33,213 nucleotides of DNA from Epibacterium ulvae (GTDB lineage: Bacteria > Pseudomonadota > Alphaproteobacteria > Rhodobacterales > Rhodobacteraceae): positions 1 to 33,213 of the forward strand of contig NZ_JAHHIR010000106.1 of NCBI RefSeq assembly GCF_018678075.1. The letters are read 5' to 3'. This document shows, in pieces, positions 1 through 8,243 of this stretch. Under the pieces are notes generated by a model. The model ran no database searches, was not told the origin of the DNA, and was given only the letters and a program-made list of their open reading frames with translations. Position 1 is the stretch's first letter. Each line of letters starts with the position of its first letter. The translations under genes were made by a program, and so were the position numbers.

Positions 1-117
1 ACGTAAGACGTTCGAAGCGCGACGCTTGCATCACCGCCAGCGTGCCGCATAATGCAACCAACCAGATGAGCCAGATACTCTCTTAGTTTAAGCTGCCATT
101 GGTTCCAAAAACCCTGA

Positions 118-834
118 CGACGGACAGTCGGCTTTGACGCCAATGGGATTTGCGACTTTGGTGCCGCGCTCGCGCACGCTGCGGGCGGCGATGCCTGGAT
201 TGTTGGTTTCTATGACCAAATCACCGGCGCACTGTCGATGCTTCCGAATGGGACTGCAAACGTGCTTTTTGTGCGCGCTGGAAACGTCTTGACCCAGGGT
301 CGCCGTCTTGCCTGGGGTGGCGATGAAAACAACGCGGTCATGGCTGACAGCACCCATGCTTTGCCCCCTGCAGGGGCTTTGCTCGCAGTTGGTCGCATTG
401 CTGACGATGGAAATCCGGTGATGGCATCGGGACCGCAAAACACGCTCGGCATTTTCGCACCTGGCGGGGCGACGGGATATGCGGATGGAACGTCGATTGA
501 ATATCTCGCAGCGGAAACGCAAGAGTTTGAACCCTATTGGCTGACGAACGGCACAGGCTACAATCTCCACGCCGCTTATGTGGACGCGGCCACTGGCTAC
601 AGCAACCAGGGCAATCCCGTAGATCAAGGCACTGAGAATGGCTTTACCTATGGCGCTGCGGGCACCTTGTCATGGGGTGGCCGGGCCGGGGATACCAAGC
701 GAAATTCACGCGGTTCCCATGTGGCTTTGGCCGCGTGGGATGTGGCCCCCACCGGTGCTGATCACGCGCGTGTCATGCAGTTCTGTGCCGACATCACATC
801 CGAAGGTGACACAGACGGTATCACGCAGGACTGA
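118..834 (+). CDS. Unrecognised protein, 5'-truncated gene fragment
   Basis: The frame is open from 118 to the TGA ending at 834. The first ATG is at 238, but the sequence before it (about 40 codons, including an FDANG stretch and GFYDQITG) reads like real protein, so the true start is probably lost. Stops lie just upstream in this frame (67, 115) and there is no Shine-Dalgarno sequence before 238. The product is rich in Gly, Ala, Asp and Thr with many short polar loops. It has no signal peptide or membrane segment in the retained part, which suggests a secreted or phage-tail/lectin-like beta protein, but I do not recognise the family. It may be a decayed gene cut at its 5' side. A terminator follows directly. 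Function unknown. Confidence 0.5.
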   Translation, partial: RRTVGFDANGICDFGAALAHAAGGDAWIVGFYDQITGALSMLPNGTANVLFVRAGNVLTQGRRLAWGGDENNAVMADSTHALPPAGALLAVGRIADDGNPVMASGPQNTLGIFAPGGATGYADGTSIEYLAAETQEFEPYWLTNGTGYNLHAAYVDAATGYSNQGNPVDQGTENGFTYGAAGTLSWGGRAGDTKRNSRGSHVALAAWDVAPTGADHARVMQFCADITSEGDTDGITQD

Positions 835-845
835 TCTGACGTAAA

Positions 846-874
846 AAGAAGCCCACCAAATTGGCGGGCTTCTT
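846..874 (+). terminator. Rho-independent terminator
   Basis: AAGAAGCCC (846-854) pairs with GGGCTTCTT (866-874), with further CC/GG pairing inside. It starts 11 bases after the stop of the upstream fragment, and the 3' arm ends in a T-rich stretch. The symmetric flanking A and T would let it work on both strands. Confidence 0.75.
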
Positions 875-875
875 C

Positions 876-1163
876 ATTCATAGGTTTAAAGCGCCTTTAA
901 AGATCGTTCAACGGTCACTTGAAGCAAAGGACAGCGTGTCGGGAAATTTCAGTTGCTGTCATTTTCACTGTCCCGCACTGACAAAATCTCTGTCCCGCTA
1001 CATTTGCTGCAACTTTAAGTGTCCATTACTGAAAAAAGTAGTGTCCCGCTACAACAGGGTATGTAAATTATTTTAACATCGACTCTTGAATGCGCGTCTG
1101 ACCATCCCGATATCACAGTTACGTAATGTGAATGACCTTTACATTGAACCAAACCTGGAGAGT
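876..1163. other. Gene-free interval with palindrome and TGTC repeats
   Basis: No convincing gene is present. It holds a TTTAAAG/CTTTAAA palindrome at 885-901, the TGTC repeat block described separately (937-1053), and then the AT-rich leader of the DUF2852 gene. A short frame at 861-1076 runs through the repeats and is not credible. Confidence 0.6.
937..1063 (+). repeat. Direct TGTC-headed repeats; transposon-end-like
   Basis: Six units begin with TGTC at 937, 957, 969, 991, 1020 and 1042. The strongest matches are TGTCCCGCTACA at 991-1002 and again at 1042-1053, and TGTCCCGCACTGAC at 969. The units at 969 and 1020 are both 22 bases long, and 937 starts with TGTCGGG. Same-direction repeats of about 22 bp behind a terminal TGT are how transposase-binding sites are laid out in ends of Tn7/Tn5053/Mu-type (TnsB/TniA/MuA) elements. 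No transposase gene is nearby, so this would be a solo end or remnant. The orientation suggests the element once lay to the right of 937. The identification is inference; the repeats are seen. Confidence 0.5.
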
Positions 1164-1166
1164 ATG

Positions 1167-1613
1167 ATGACCACCGTTTCCAACGCAGTTCCCCACCACC
1201 ATGCCCAAGGGTGGTTCACGCGCTGCGAGGCGTGGCTGGACGACAAAGGCAAAGGGGCCTGGATTGCCGCAATGGTACTGGGCTTTGTCTTTGTCTGGCC
1301 TATTGGCCTCGCCCTTCTGTTTTACATGATCTGGAGCAAGAAAATGTTCGGCCAATGCAGCAAACGTTCTTTTACACGCCCAATACCTGGTCGGTTTGGG
1401 GCTAAATCCAGCGGCAACAGCGCCTTTGACGCCTACAAAACCGACACGCTGCGCCGTCTGGAGCAAGAACAGAACGACTTTGAGAGCTTTTTGCAACGCC
1501 TGCGCGCCGCAAAGGACAAGGCAGAGTTCGACCAGTTCATGGATGACCGCGCGTCCCGCTCGGATGAGAGTGATGACGTCAAAGACGATGACACGGCGGC
1601 GAAACCTGCTTAA
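1167..1613 (+). CDS. DUF2852 family small membrane protein
   Basis: About 148 residues of unknown function. A single hydrophobic segment near residues 28-50 (GAWIAAMVLGF, then WPIGLALLFYMIWSK) is the hallmark of DUF2852 proteins of alphaproteobacteria. The rest is a charged cytoplasmic tail with a helical, Glu/Lys-rich stretch (about residues 90-125) and a very acidic C-terminus (SDESDDVKDDD). The start was set at ATG 1167 because GGAG at 1157-1160 lies six bases upstream. ATG 1164 in the same frame is possible, and the longer frame from 1086 has no ribosome site. A terminator follows, so it is probably a single-gene unit. Confidence 0.8.
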   Translation: MTTVSNAVPHHHAQGWFTRCEAWLDDKGKGAWIAAMVLGFVFVWPIGLALLFYMIWSKKMFGQCSKRSFTRPIPGRFGAKSSGNSAFDAYKTDTLRRLEQEQNDFESFLQRLRAAKDKAEFDQFMDDRASRSDESDDVKDDDTAAKPA

Positions 1614-1636
1614 CTCGTCTCACGTTCACCGCGCAT

Positions 1637-1661
1637 TTTGGGGGCAACAACTGCCCCCAAA
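1637..1661 (+). terminator. Terminator after DUF2852 gene
   Basis: TTTGGGGGC (1637-1645) pairs perfectly with GCCCCCAAA (1653-1661) across a 7-base loop. It lies 23 bases after the stop codon. The T tract behind it is weak (GTTATTC). Confidence 0.65.
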
Positions 1662-1696
1662 GTTATTCAATTGCCGAAAAAGGATCCACCCGCGTC

Positions 1697-2128
1697 ATGC
1701 CAGCACTGCCTGACCCAAACTACTCCCCTGAATTCTATGCCTCGGTCCCGGCCAAGCGGCTGTTTGCCTGGTTTGTCGATGGGCTGATCATCTGTGCCAT
1801 CTGTATTGCCTTTGTTGTTGGCACCGCGTTTATCGGTTTGTTCTTCCTGGGCGCGCTGTTCTTGATGGTGGGGTTTGCCTACCGGGTGATTACCATTGCC
1901 AATGGGTCTGCGACCTGGGGGATGAAATTTGCCGGAATTGAATTGCGCGATCTTGGCGGCGCGCGATTGAACCTTGGCCAAGCGGTGTTGCACACGCTTG
2001 CCTATTCGGTCTCATTGGCCTTTGTGCCCCTTCAGTTGGTGTCGATTGTGTTGATGCTGACCACCGCAAAGGGGCAAAGCCTGGCCGATATGTTCGTCGG
2101 GACCGTAATGATCAACCGCAAAGCGTGA
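1697..2128 (+). CDS. RDD family membrane protein
   Basis: 143 residues. The RDD pattern is visible: residues 13-30 contain [17 protein letters not shown], where the Arg and Asp give the family its name. Long hydrophobic segments follow (about residues 22-60), then a [13 protein letters not shown] motif typical of RDD proteins, and a final membrane segment near 95-125. The family sits in the inner membrane and its role is mostly undefined, with some members linked to ion exchange. The ATG at 1697 is preceded by AAAGGA at 1679-1684, slightly far for a Shine-Dalgarno. It follows the terminator of DUF2852 and precedes bpt on the same strand. Confidence 0.85.
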   Translation: MPALPDPNYSPEFYASVPAKRLFAWFVDGLIICAICIAFVVGTAFIGLFFLGALFLMVGFAYRVITIANGSATWGMKFAGIELRDLGGARLNLGQAVLHTLAYSVSLAFVPLQLVSIVLMLTTAKGQSLADMFVGTVMINRKA

Positions 2129-2231
2129 AAGAAGCGATAAACCATTTATACCTGCCACGTCTTGGCGTCACGCGGCGGGCTTGCTATCATTTTGGGTATC
2201 GCTTTGCTGCCTAGGATGTAAAACTACACTC

Positions 2232-3047
2232 ATGCGTCATTCTTTGCCTATTGCACCACAGTTTTACGTCACGGCTCCGCAGCCCTGCCCCTATCTGGAG
2301 GACCGGATGGAGCGCAAGCTGTTCACAGCATTGCAAGGCGATGGTGTCGAACAGCTAAACAATTCGCTGTCGCAGCAAGGATTTCGTCGCTCGCAGAATG
2401 TGCTGTATCGCCCGTCTTGCGCTGATTGTTCTGCCTGTTTGTCGGCCCGGATCAACGTGAATGCGTTCAAGGCACGGCGCAGCCAGCGGCGCACGCTGAA
2501 ACGCAATTCCAATCTAATCCGCCGGGCGACCTCTCCCTGGGCGACCGAGGATCAATTTGACCTGTTCCGTCGCTATCTGGACAGCCGTCACGCCGATGGC
2601 GGCATGGCGGATATGGACGTCTTTGAATATGCGGCGATGATCGAGGAGACCCCGGTGCGCAGCCGGGTCATCGAATATGTGGACGAAACCAGCCACAAGC
2701 TGACCGCTGTCTCGCTGACGGATGTGTTGGATGACGGGCTGAGCATGGTCTATTCGTTTTATGAGCCGACGCTGGCGCAGAGCTCCCTTGGCACCTTTAT
2801 GATTTTGGATCACATCCAGATCGCCATCGATGCGGGACTGCCCTATGTCTACTTGGGCTATTGGGTGCCCGGCAGTGAAAAGATGGGATACAAGGCCAAG
2901 TTTTCGGGCCTTGAGATCTATCGCCAAGGAAAGTGGGAGCCGATGCAGGACCCCGAAAAAGTTGCAGCCTCCGATCAGCCCTATACCCGTGATCCCATCT
3001 CGGAACAGGTCGCCAATATCCAACTGCCCCCACTGACCGAGAAGTAA
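2232..3047 (+). CDS. bpt: Aspartate/glutamate leucyltransferase
   Basis: 271 residues. Bpt transfers Leu from Leu-tRNA to proteins with N-terminal Asp or Glu, feeding them to ClpS/ClpAP in the bacterial N-end rule pathway. Family landmarks: an N-terminal CPYLEDR motif at about residues 18-24; the Cys-rich core [15 protein letters not shown] at about 57-71; and the C-terminal acyltransferase fold with [15 protein letters not shown]. The start was set at ATG 2232, where the conserved [12 protein letters not shown] begins; the frame extends upstream to TTG 2181 but that part is not family-like. No clear Shine-Dalgarno is seen. The stop overlaps the ATG of the VOC gene by one base (TAATG), so the two are probably translationally coupled. 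Confidence 0.93.
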   Translation: MRHSLPIAPQFYVTAPQPCPYLEDRMERKLFTALQGDGVEQLNNSLSQQGFRRSQNVLYRPSCADCSACLSARINVNAFKARRSQRRTLKRNSNLIRRATSPWATEDQFDLFRRYLDSRHADGGMADMDVFEYAAMIEETPVRSRVIEYVDETSHKLTAVSLTDVLDDGLSMVYSFYEPTLAQSSLGTFMILDHIQIAIDAGLPYVYLGYWVPGSEKMGYKAKFSGLEIYRQGKWEPMQDPEKVAASDQPYTRDPISEQVANIQLPPLTEK

Positions 3048-3442
3048 TGAAACAAGCGCTGCATGCGGTCTCGCTGGTTGTTTCTGACTATGACAGGGCG
3101 ATTGATTTCTATTGCGGAACACTTGGCTGGCAGCTGGCCGAGGACGTGGATCAGGGCCACAAACGCTGGGTGCGTATTTTGCCGCCCGGCTCGGACGGGG
3201 GATCGCTGATCCTGGCGCGGGCCGACACAGAGACACAGCGCGCCGCCATCGGCAATCAGTTCGGCGGACGGGTTGGGTTGTTTCTGACCACCGATGATTT
3301 TGCCCGCGACCATCAGCACATGCGCGACCGTGGTGTGCAGTTCGAGGAGGCTCCGCGACACGAGCCCTATGGCACCGTCGCGGTCTGGCAGGATCCTTTT
3401 GGCAATAGATGGGATCTGTTGGAGCTGAAAACCAGCACATGA
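3047..3442 (+). CDS. VOC family (glyoxalase-like) protein
   Basis: 131 residues in one vicinal-oxygen-chelate domain. It begins ALHAVSLVVSDYDRAIDFYCGTLGW, the usual first beta-alpha-beta unit with the His metal ligand near residue 6. It ends with PFGNRWDLLEL, which carries the second-half Glu ligand. The family contains glyoxalases, dioxygenases, epimerases and resistance proteins; the substrate cannot be told from the sequence. Its ATG overlaps the bpt stop by one base, and a strong shared terminator follows. Confidence 0.85.
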   Translation: MKQALHAVSLVVSDYDRAIDFYCGTLGWQLAEDVDQGHKRWVRILPPGSDGGSLILARADTETQRAAIGNQFGGRVGLFLTTDDFARDHQHMRDRGVQFEEAPRHEPYGTVAVWQDPFGNRWDLLELKTST

Positions 3443-3458
3443 AAACCAACGCATGAAA

Positions 3459-3484
3459 AAGGGGCCCATTGGGCCCCTTCTTTG
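3459..3484. terminator. Bidirectional terminator between VOC gene and TRAP operon
   Basis: AAGGGGCCC (3459-3467) pairs perfectly with GGGCCCCTT (3471-3479) across a 3-base loop. It is flanked by A5 on the left and a T-rich stretch on the right, so it can end the + strand bpt-VOC unit and the - strand TRAP operon. Confidence 0.85.
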
Positions 3485-3503
3485 TGTCGCTGTGTCAGAC
3501 TGC

Positions 3504-5858
3504 TCAGTTCGAGAGCAAGGCCGGCACGATGGTCACGATGGATGGGAACAACCACAAGATCCCAAGTCCCCCCACCTGGATCAGCACAAAGGGCAAGATC
3601 CCGCGGTAGATATGACCGGTGGTGACCTCTTTCGGCGCAACCCCGCGCAGATAGAACAGCGCAAAGCCAAAGGGCGGCGTCAGGAACGAGGTCTGTAGGT
3701 TCACCGCGATCATGATGGTCACCCATTTGGGATCAAACGACCCGCCATAAATAACCGGACCCACAATCGGGATCACGATGTAGATGATCTCCAGGAAGTC
3801 CAACACAAAGCCCAGGACAAACAGCACCAGCATCACAATCAGGAAGACGGTCAGCTCGTTGTCAAAGCTCTTGAGGAACTGCTGGATATAGTGCTCACCA
3901 CCAAAGGAAATCACCACCAGGTTCAACAGCTGCGAGCCGATGAGGATGGTAAAGACCATGGACGTGACCTTGGCTGTTTCGCGCACCACCGGGGTCAGAA
4001 CGCCCCCTTTGTACAGAACCCAGCAGCCGTAAATCATACCGAACAGCGCGTACATGTAGCAAGCATAGGCCACAAAGAACGCCGCCCAGCTTTCGGCACT
4101 TGCGCCGCCTTGGTTGATGCGCAGGTCAAAGTTCACGCCGATCAGAACCGAAACCGCGATGGCCAAAGTGGCCCATAGGATAACGGCGCCGGATTGGCCT
4201 TCTTCTTTCAAGCGGCGATAGGCCGCCAGCATCAAGGCTCCACCCGCCCCCAGTGCCGCAGCCGGCGTTGGGTTGGTGATACCGCCCAGGATCGAGCCAA
4301 GCACAGCGATGATCAGAACCAATGGTGGGAACACCACGCGGATCAGATCATTTTGCGCACAGCGGATCCCGGCTTCCCGGACACCGTACAGAACCAAGAC
4401 CATCGGCAGCGCCATCAGGGCAACTGTGCCACCCGCAGACGTGGTGGGTTGGATCAGCAGAATGTCGACCAGAGCCAGCAACAACAGACCCATCGCACCA
4501 AGGATCAACGGCTTGACGTCACGCGACGGAGCCACGCCACGGCCAATGGCCAGCGTCAGACCAAAGAGCACGATAAACGTCGCGATCCCGGTGCCAATTG
4601 GAGCGGCGTTTTCGATCATTGCGATGCGGTTCGCCTCGATCTCATCCACTGTCAATTGACGAGCTTGTTCAACACCCCCTGCGGCATCCAGCGCGGTTTG
4701 TTCAGCGATCGCCGCGTCCCAGGCAACTTGACCATGGAGTTCAATCATCGCCGCCTGACACTCGGCACCCACATTGGTGCGCAGCGCCGCGCCTTGGCCT
4801 GCTTCGGAGAAGCTGGAGACAACGGTGCTTTGGCTGCCGATGATGTCAAATGCGCCCAAAAGCAGCGCGCCCGCGATGATCGCAATCGGCACACCGAGAT
4901 ACCAGGTAAAGGCTTCGCCGCGCGTCACCGGCTCACCGGTGCTGCCTTCCATGACAACAGCAGGCGCTTTTTCCGGGTTCAGCAAAGCGTAGACAAAGGC
5001 ATAGCCCGCGTACAGAAGCGCCAACATGATGCCCGGCAGCAAGGCCGCCTGGAACAATGTCCCAACCGAGACAACCGCAGGCTCACCCAGGTAAGTCAAC
5101 GCATCGGTACAGCCCGCTTCGCGGGCGCGGGTTTCCTGCGCGGTGGAGTAGAGATCACCGGCAAGCGTGCCCAGCAGAACAATCACGATCGACGGCGGAA
5201 TGATCTGGCCCAATGTGCCAGATGCCGCGATCACACCGGTTGACAGCTCGGGACTGTAGTTGTTGCGCAGCATGGTTGGCAACGCCAGCAAACCCATGGT
5301 CACAACGGTTGCGCCGACAATACCCGTTGAGGCCGCAAGGAAAGCCCCCACAACCACAATCGACACTGCCAGACCACCGGGCAACGGGCCAAAGACACGC
5401 GCCATTGTGGTCAAAAGATCGTTGGCAATTTTTGAACGTTCCAGGGTGATCCCCATCAGAACAAACATCAACACCGCCAGCAGCGTCTCAATCGAGGCAC
5501 CGGCCAGAACACGTTCGTTGATCCGGTTCACAATGAACGACACATTGCGATCCAGCGCGGTTTCCCAGCCCTGCACAAACACAGGCTCAGCAATCCGCGG
5601 CAATTCCGGATATCGGAACACGGATATCACATCGGGCTTCACGCCCGAGCTTACAAGTTGACGATAAACCTCGCTGTTGGTGTCAATCGCCTGGTGGATC
5701 AGCAGACCTGCGCTGTCCAGAGCGGCAATAACACCAAATGAGATGATCCCGGCACCACCGATGGCAAACGCCACCGGGAAGCCCGAAAGGATGCCCCCGA
5801 AAAGGCAGAAGAATACAATAATGAGGCCGATTTCGACGCCATCAAGACCGAATAGCAT
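3504..5858 (-). CDS. TRAP transporter large permease (DctM-type), extended form
   Basis: 784 residues; DctM proteins are usually near 430. The transport core is recognisable in two halves: residues 1-60 and 110-240 carry FPVAFAIGG, the E-TLLAVLMFVLMG segment and the signature GTLGQIIPPSIVIVLLG. The C-terminal third has the second half, with PPFGFALFYLRGV near the end. Between them (about 240-490) lies extra sequence: two to three membrane segments, a soluble helical stretch rich in Ala and Glu (about 345-415), and further membrane segments. A smaller extra loop sits at about 60-110. It imports organic acids with sodium as partner of DctQ and DctP. GAGGGA lies eight bases before the ATG, and 17 bases separate it from dctQ. 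Confidence 0.93.
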   Translation of the reverse strand: MLFGLDGVEIGLIIVFFCLFGGILSGFPVAFAIGGAGIISFGVIAALDSAGLLIHQAIDTNSEVYRQLVSSGVKPDVISVFRYPELPRIAEPVFVQGWETALDRNVSFIVNRINERVLAGASIETLLAVLMFVLMGITLERSKIANDLLTTMARVFGPLPGGLAVSIVVVGAFLAASTGIVGATVVTMGLLALPTMLRNNYSPELSTGVIAASGTLGQIIPPSIVIVLLGTLAGDLYSTAQETRAREAGCTDALTYLGEPAVVSVGTLFQAALLPGIMLALLYAGYAFVYALLNPEKAPAVVMEGSTGEPVTRGEAFTWYLGVPIAIIAGALLLGAFDIIGSQSTVVSSFSEAGQGAALRTNVGAECQAAMIELHGQVAWDAAIAEQTALDAAGGVEQARQLTVDEIEANRIAMIENAAPIGTGIATFIVLFGLTLAIGRGVAPSRDVKPLILGAMGLLLLALVDILLIQPTTSAGGTVALMALPMVLVLYGVREAGIRCAQNDLIRVVFPPLVLIIAVLGSILGGITNPTPAAALGAGGALMLAAYRRLKEEGQSGAVILWATLAIAVSVLIGVNFDLRINQGGASAESWAAFFVAYACYMYALFGMIYGCWVLYKGGVLTPVVRETAKVTSMVFTILIGSQLLNLVVISFGGEHYIQQFLKSFDNELTVFLIVMLVLFVLGFVLDFLEIIYIVIPIVGPVIYGGSFDPKWVTIMIAVNLQTSFLTPPFGFALFYLRGVAPKEVTTGHIYRGILPFVLIQVGGLGILWLFPSIVTIVPALLSN

Positions 5859-5875
5859 ATCCGTAGTCCCTCAGA

Positions 5876-6811
5876 TTAATGAGCGCCTTCATAGGCTTCT
5901 TCACCTTCGCCAAGGGTATCCTTGTCGAGGTATTTGTTCTCGCTCTCCGCACCTTCGATGAATTCAAGGAAGGAGCGGTAGAAGAACGCGATTGCGTGGA
6001 TGAACACGATGCCGGCAAAGGCGACCAGAAGGATCTTGAACAGGAAGTAACCTGTAAATCCGTTGGGGCTAAAACCGATGGTCTCCACGTTCCAGCGCAG
6101 GGCACGCGCCTTCAGCAGCAACCGGTCCAGCGCGTCAGAGGCCGATGGCTTTGGCACGATCAGATGGCGCCACAGGAAGAACCAGCCATACATCCAGATC
6201 AGCGTGGCAATCGGCAGCATGAAGATCAGCGAGCCAAACATATCGATGGCCCGTTTTGCCCGGTGGCTGACAGCTGAATAGATCAGATCAACCCGCACAT
6301 GCCCGCCTTGCACAAAGGTGTAAGACACACAAAGAGCGACGACCAAAGCATTGTAAAACTTCAGCTCTTCGGCATACCAGCTGATATCGAACTGGAGCGG
6401 CACGCCGACACCGAACACGATGTCCGGTCGAGTAAAGATCCGCTGCATGAACACGATGACGATTTGCTGCAGCACCAGCAACAGACCGGCCCATGCAAAG
6501 AAACGCCCGATACCATTGGCAAAGCCTTCAAGGACGCGCACGCATCCCCACATAAACGGGCGATGATACAATCCAAAGGCGGTGAACGCCACGACGATGG
6601 CCATGACCGCGAAGAAAAACTCAACAGATCCGCCGTAGTAGACGAAGCGCATGATCGCTTGCTTGTCGGACCAGTCCAGCCAGAGCGACGGATGTGTGAT
6701 GGCATAGGCGATATTGTAATAGGCTTCGCCGAGGTTTTTCAGGACCCACCAGATACCGCTTAACACGGTCAGGATCGCACTACCAAAGCCTGCAGAGGCT
6801 GCTTCTTGCAT
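5876..6811 (-). CDS. TRAP transporter small permease (DctQ-type)
   Basis: 311 residues, longer than the 160-200 of a typical DctQ. The DctQ core is around residues 80-225 with four membrane helices: FANGIGRFFAWAGLLLVLQQIVIVFMQ, then YNALVVALCVSYTFVQGGHVRVDLIY, the motif that marks the family. Extra N-terminal sequence adds two hydrophobic segments (about 8-35 and 60-80), and the tail ends in an acidic stretch. It forms the membrane complex with the large permease encoded just downstream. The start is well supported: AGGAGGGG lies six bases before the ATG. It is the middle gene of the dctP-dctQ-dctM operon. Confidence 0.9.
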   Translation of the reverse strand: MQEAASAGFGSAILTVLSGIWWVLKNLGEAYYNIAYAITHPSLWLDWSDKQAIMRFVYYGGSVEFFFAVMAIVVAFTAFGLYHRPFMWGCVRVLEGFANGIGRFFAWAGLLLVLQQIVIVFMQRIFTRPDIVFGVGVPLQFDISWYAEELKFYNALVVALCVSYTFVQGGHVRVDLIYSAVSHRAKRAIDMFGSLIFMLPIATLIWMYGWFFLWRHLIVPKPSASDALDRLLLKARALRWNVETIGFSPNGFTGYFLFKILLVAFAGIVFIHAIAFFYRSFLEFIEGAESENKYLDKDTLGEGEEAYEGAH

Positions 6812-6873
6812 GTCCCCTCCTGTTTGCCCCCGGTGTCACGGGGATCTCTTTGCATGTCAGAATGCTAAAACAG

Positions 6874-6899
6874 AGGAAGCCCCAAAAATGGGGCTTCTT
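6874..6899 (-). terminator. Intra-operon hairpin between dctP and dctQ
   Basis: GAAGCCCC (6876-6883) pairs with GGGGCTTC (6890-6897), plus outer A-T and G-T pairs. On the - strand the stem is followed by CTCTGTTTT. It lies just after the dctP stop and 60-odd bases before dctQ. This placement fits partial termination or 3'-end protection that keeps binding-protein mRNA more abundant than permease mRNA. Confidence 0.7.
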
Positions 6900-6917
6900 C
6901 CAGGTTCACAGTTGGGT

Positions 6918-8003
6918 TTAACCACCCAGAACGCGAAGACGTTGCTGTACGTAGTAACCATCTGATTTGTTGATCCAATCCGCCGAGGTCGCCAGGGACG
7001 TTTCGAAGGAGTTGCGGATCTTGGCGAACAATTCGTCGCCCATGTTTTCGTCCATGACTTCTGCAGAGGCTTTGCCGAACGCATCCCAAACATCGTCAGA
7101 GAATTGCAGGGTACGCACGCCTTGTGCCTGCAGACGGGCCAGTGCGGCGCCGTTGTTGGACAGGGTTTCTGCCAGCTGGTACTGCGTGGTCGCCATGGAG
7201 GCGTAGCGCAGGATCGCTTTGTGCTGGTCAGACAGCTCGTTCCAGACGTCCAGGTTCACCGAAGAAGACAGGGCAGAACCCGGCTCGTGGAAGCCCGCTG
7301 TGTAGTATACTTTGGCAACTTCCTGGAAACCGGCGCGTTCGTCGGCCATCGGGCCAACCCACTCCAGCCCGTCCAGCGCGCCAGACGACAGAGCTTGGTA
7401 CAGTTCACCGCCCGGAATGTTCTGAACAGATGCGCCCAGTTTACCCAGAACCTTACCACCTAGACCCGGCATACGGAACTTCAGGCCGTTAAAGTCAGCC
7501 GCCGATTTGATCTCTTTCGAGAACCACCCACCGGACTGCGAACCGGAGTTACCCGCCAGCAGGCCTTTGAGGTTGAAGATTTCGCCCAGTTCATCGTGCA
7601 GCTCTTCGCCGCCACCATGGTAATACCAGTTCGAAACTTCCTGCGCGGTACCACCAAACGGAACTGCGGTGAAATACGCATAAGACGGGTGCTGACCGAT
7701 GAAGTAGTAATCGGCAGAGTGATACATGTCCGCCTGACCAGAGGTCACCGCGTCAAATACTTCCAGAGCACCAACCAATTCGCCTGGTGCTTTCTTGTCG
7801 ATAGTCAGCGAGCCGCCCGAAAGCTCACCCACCATTTGTTCCATGTAGCTTGCCGCATCATCCAGTACGGCAAATCCACGTGGCCACGAGGTGACCATAG
7901 TCAGCTTGCGGTTGCCTTGCGCATATGCAGGTGCTGCCAGAGTTGAAGCTGCCGCCGCGCTGCCACCGAGCGCTGACGTCTTCAAAAAAGAACGACGATC
8001 CAT
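6918..8003 (-). CDS. TRAP transporter substrate-binding protein (DctP-type), Tat-exported
   Basis: 361 residues. The N-terminus MDRRSFLKTSALGG has a twin-arginine signal, with likely cleavage after AYA at about residue 28. The mature part follows the DctP fold, with WPRGFAVLDDAASYMEQM near the start, a conserved GLKFRMPGLGGKVL region (about 170-185; the Arg pairs with the substrate carboxylate in this family), and SGALDGLEWVGP near 215. The sequence style matches the TakP-like branch (formerly called mannitol/chloroaromatic), whose studied members bind 2-oxoacids or lactate, so a monocarboxylate ligand is my inference. The start was moved to ATG 8003: GGGAGGA precedes it and the Tat motif starts there. 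It is the first gene of the operon. Confidence 0.92.
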   Translation of the reverse strand: MDRRSFLKTSALGGSAAAASTLAAPAYAQGNRKLTMVTSWPRGFAVLDDAASYMEQMVGELSGGSLTIDKKAPGELVGALEVFDAVTSGQADMYHSADYYFIGQHPSYAYFTAVPFGGTAQEVSNWYYHGGGEELHDELGEIFNLKGLLAGNSGSQSGGWFSKEIKSAADFNGLKFRMPGLGGKVLGKLGASVQNIPGGELYQALSSGALDGLEWVGPMADERAGFQEVAKVYYTAGFHEPGSALSSSVNLDVWNELSDQHKAILRYASMATTQYQLAETLSNNGAALARLQAQGVRTLQFSDDVWDAFGKASAEVMDENMGDELFAKIRNSFETSLATSADWINKSDGYYVQQRLRVLGG

Positions 8004-8190
8004 AATTTTCCTCCCAAAAGTCCAACTGCCAAAGATCCATGGCAGATCAATTTCAGTCCGCACACCCTAACGAGAGTGAAAGACTTGTGAATACCAAGTA
8101 TTAGGTAGACGTTAGAGAAATCCCATCAACTGTCTGTTTAATAACAATAAAAGTAAATTACCTACACGCTTTTTTGAGTTAATGGACAAA

Positions 8191-8240
8191 AAACACACCC
8201 GGTGGGTTTGCTTCCTCGACACAATCGAATAACGATTCGA
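8191..8240 (+). promoter_or_regulatory. Two inverted repeats in the kinase leader
   Basis: The 19-base near-palindrome at 8191-8209 (AAACACACCCGGTGGGTTT, 8 of 9 pairs) is followed by a perfect TCGAAT/ATTCGA hairpin at 8225-8240, which ends three bases before the kinase ATG. They may be regulator-binding sites or an RNA structure over the translation start. The remaining interval 8004-8190 is AT-rich, holds TAGGTA (8102-8107) and TACCTA (8159-8164), and must contain the promoter of the divergent TRAP operon. Confidence 0.4.
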
Positions 8241-8243
8241 GCC

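Noticed and set aside
937-1063. CRISPR array
   Set aside because: The shared parts are only 8-12 bases, spacings vary from 12 to 29, and there are no cas genes.
4194-5243. 349-codon open frame on +
   Set aside because: It is antisense to the TRAP large permease, whose protein is clearly real. The frame is His/Gln/Arg-rich as expected of a shadow in GC-rich DNA.
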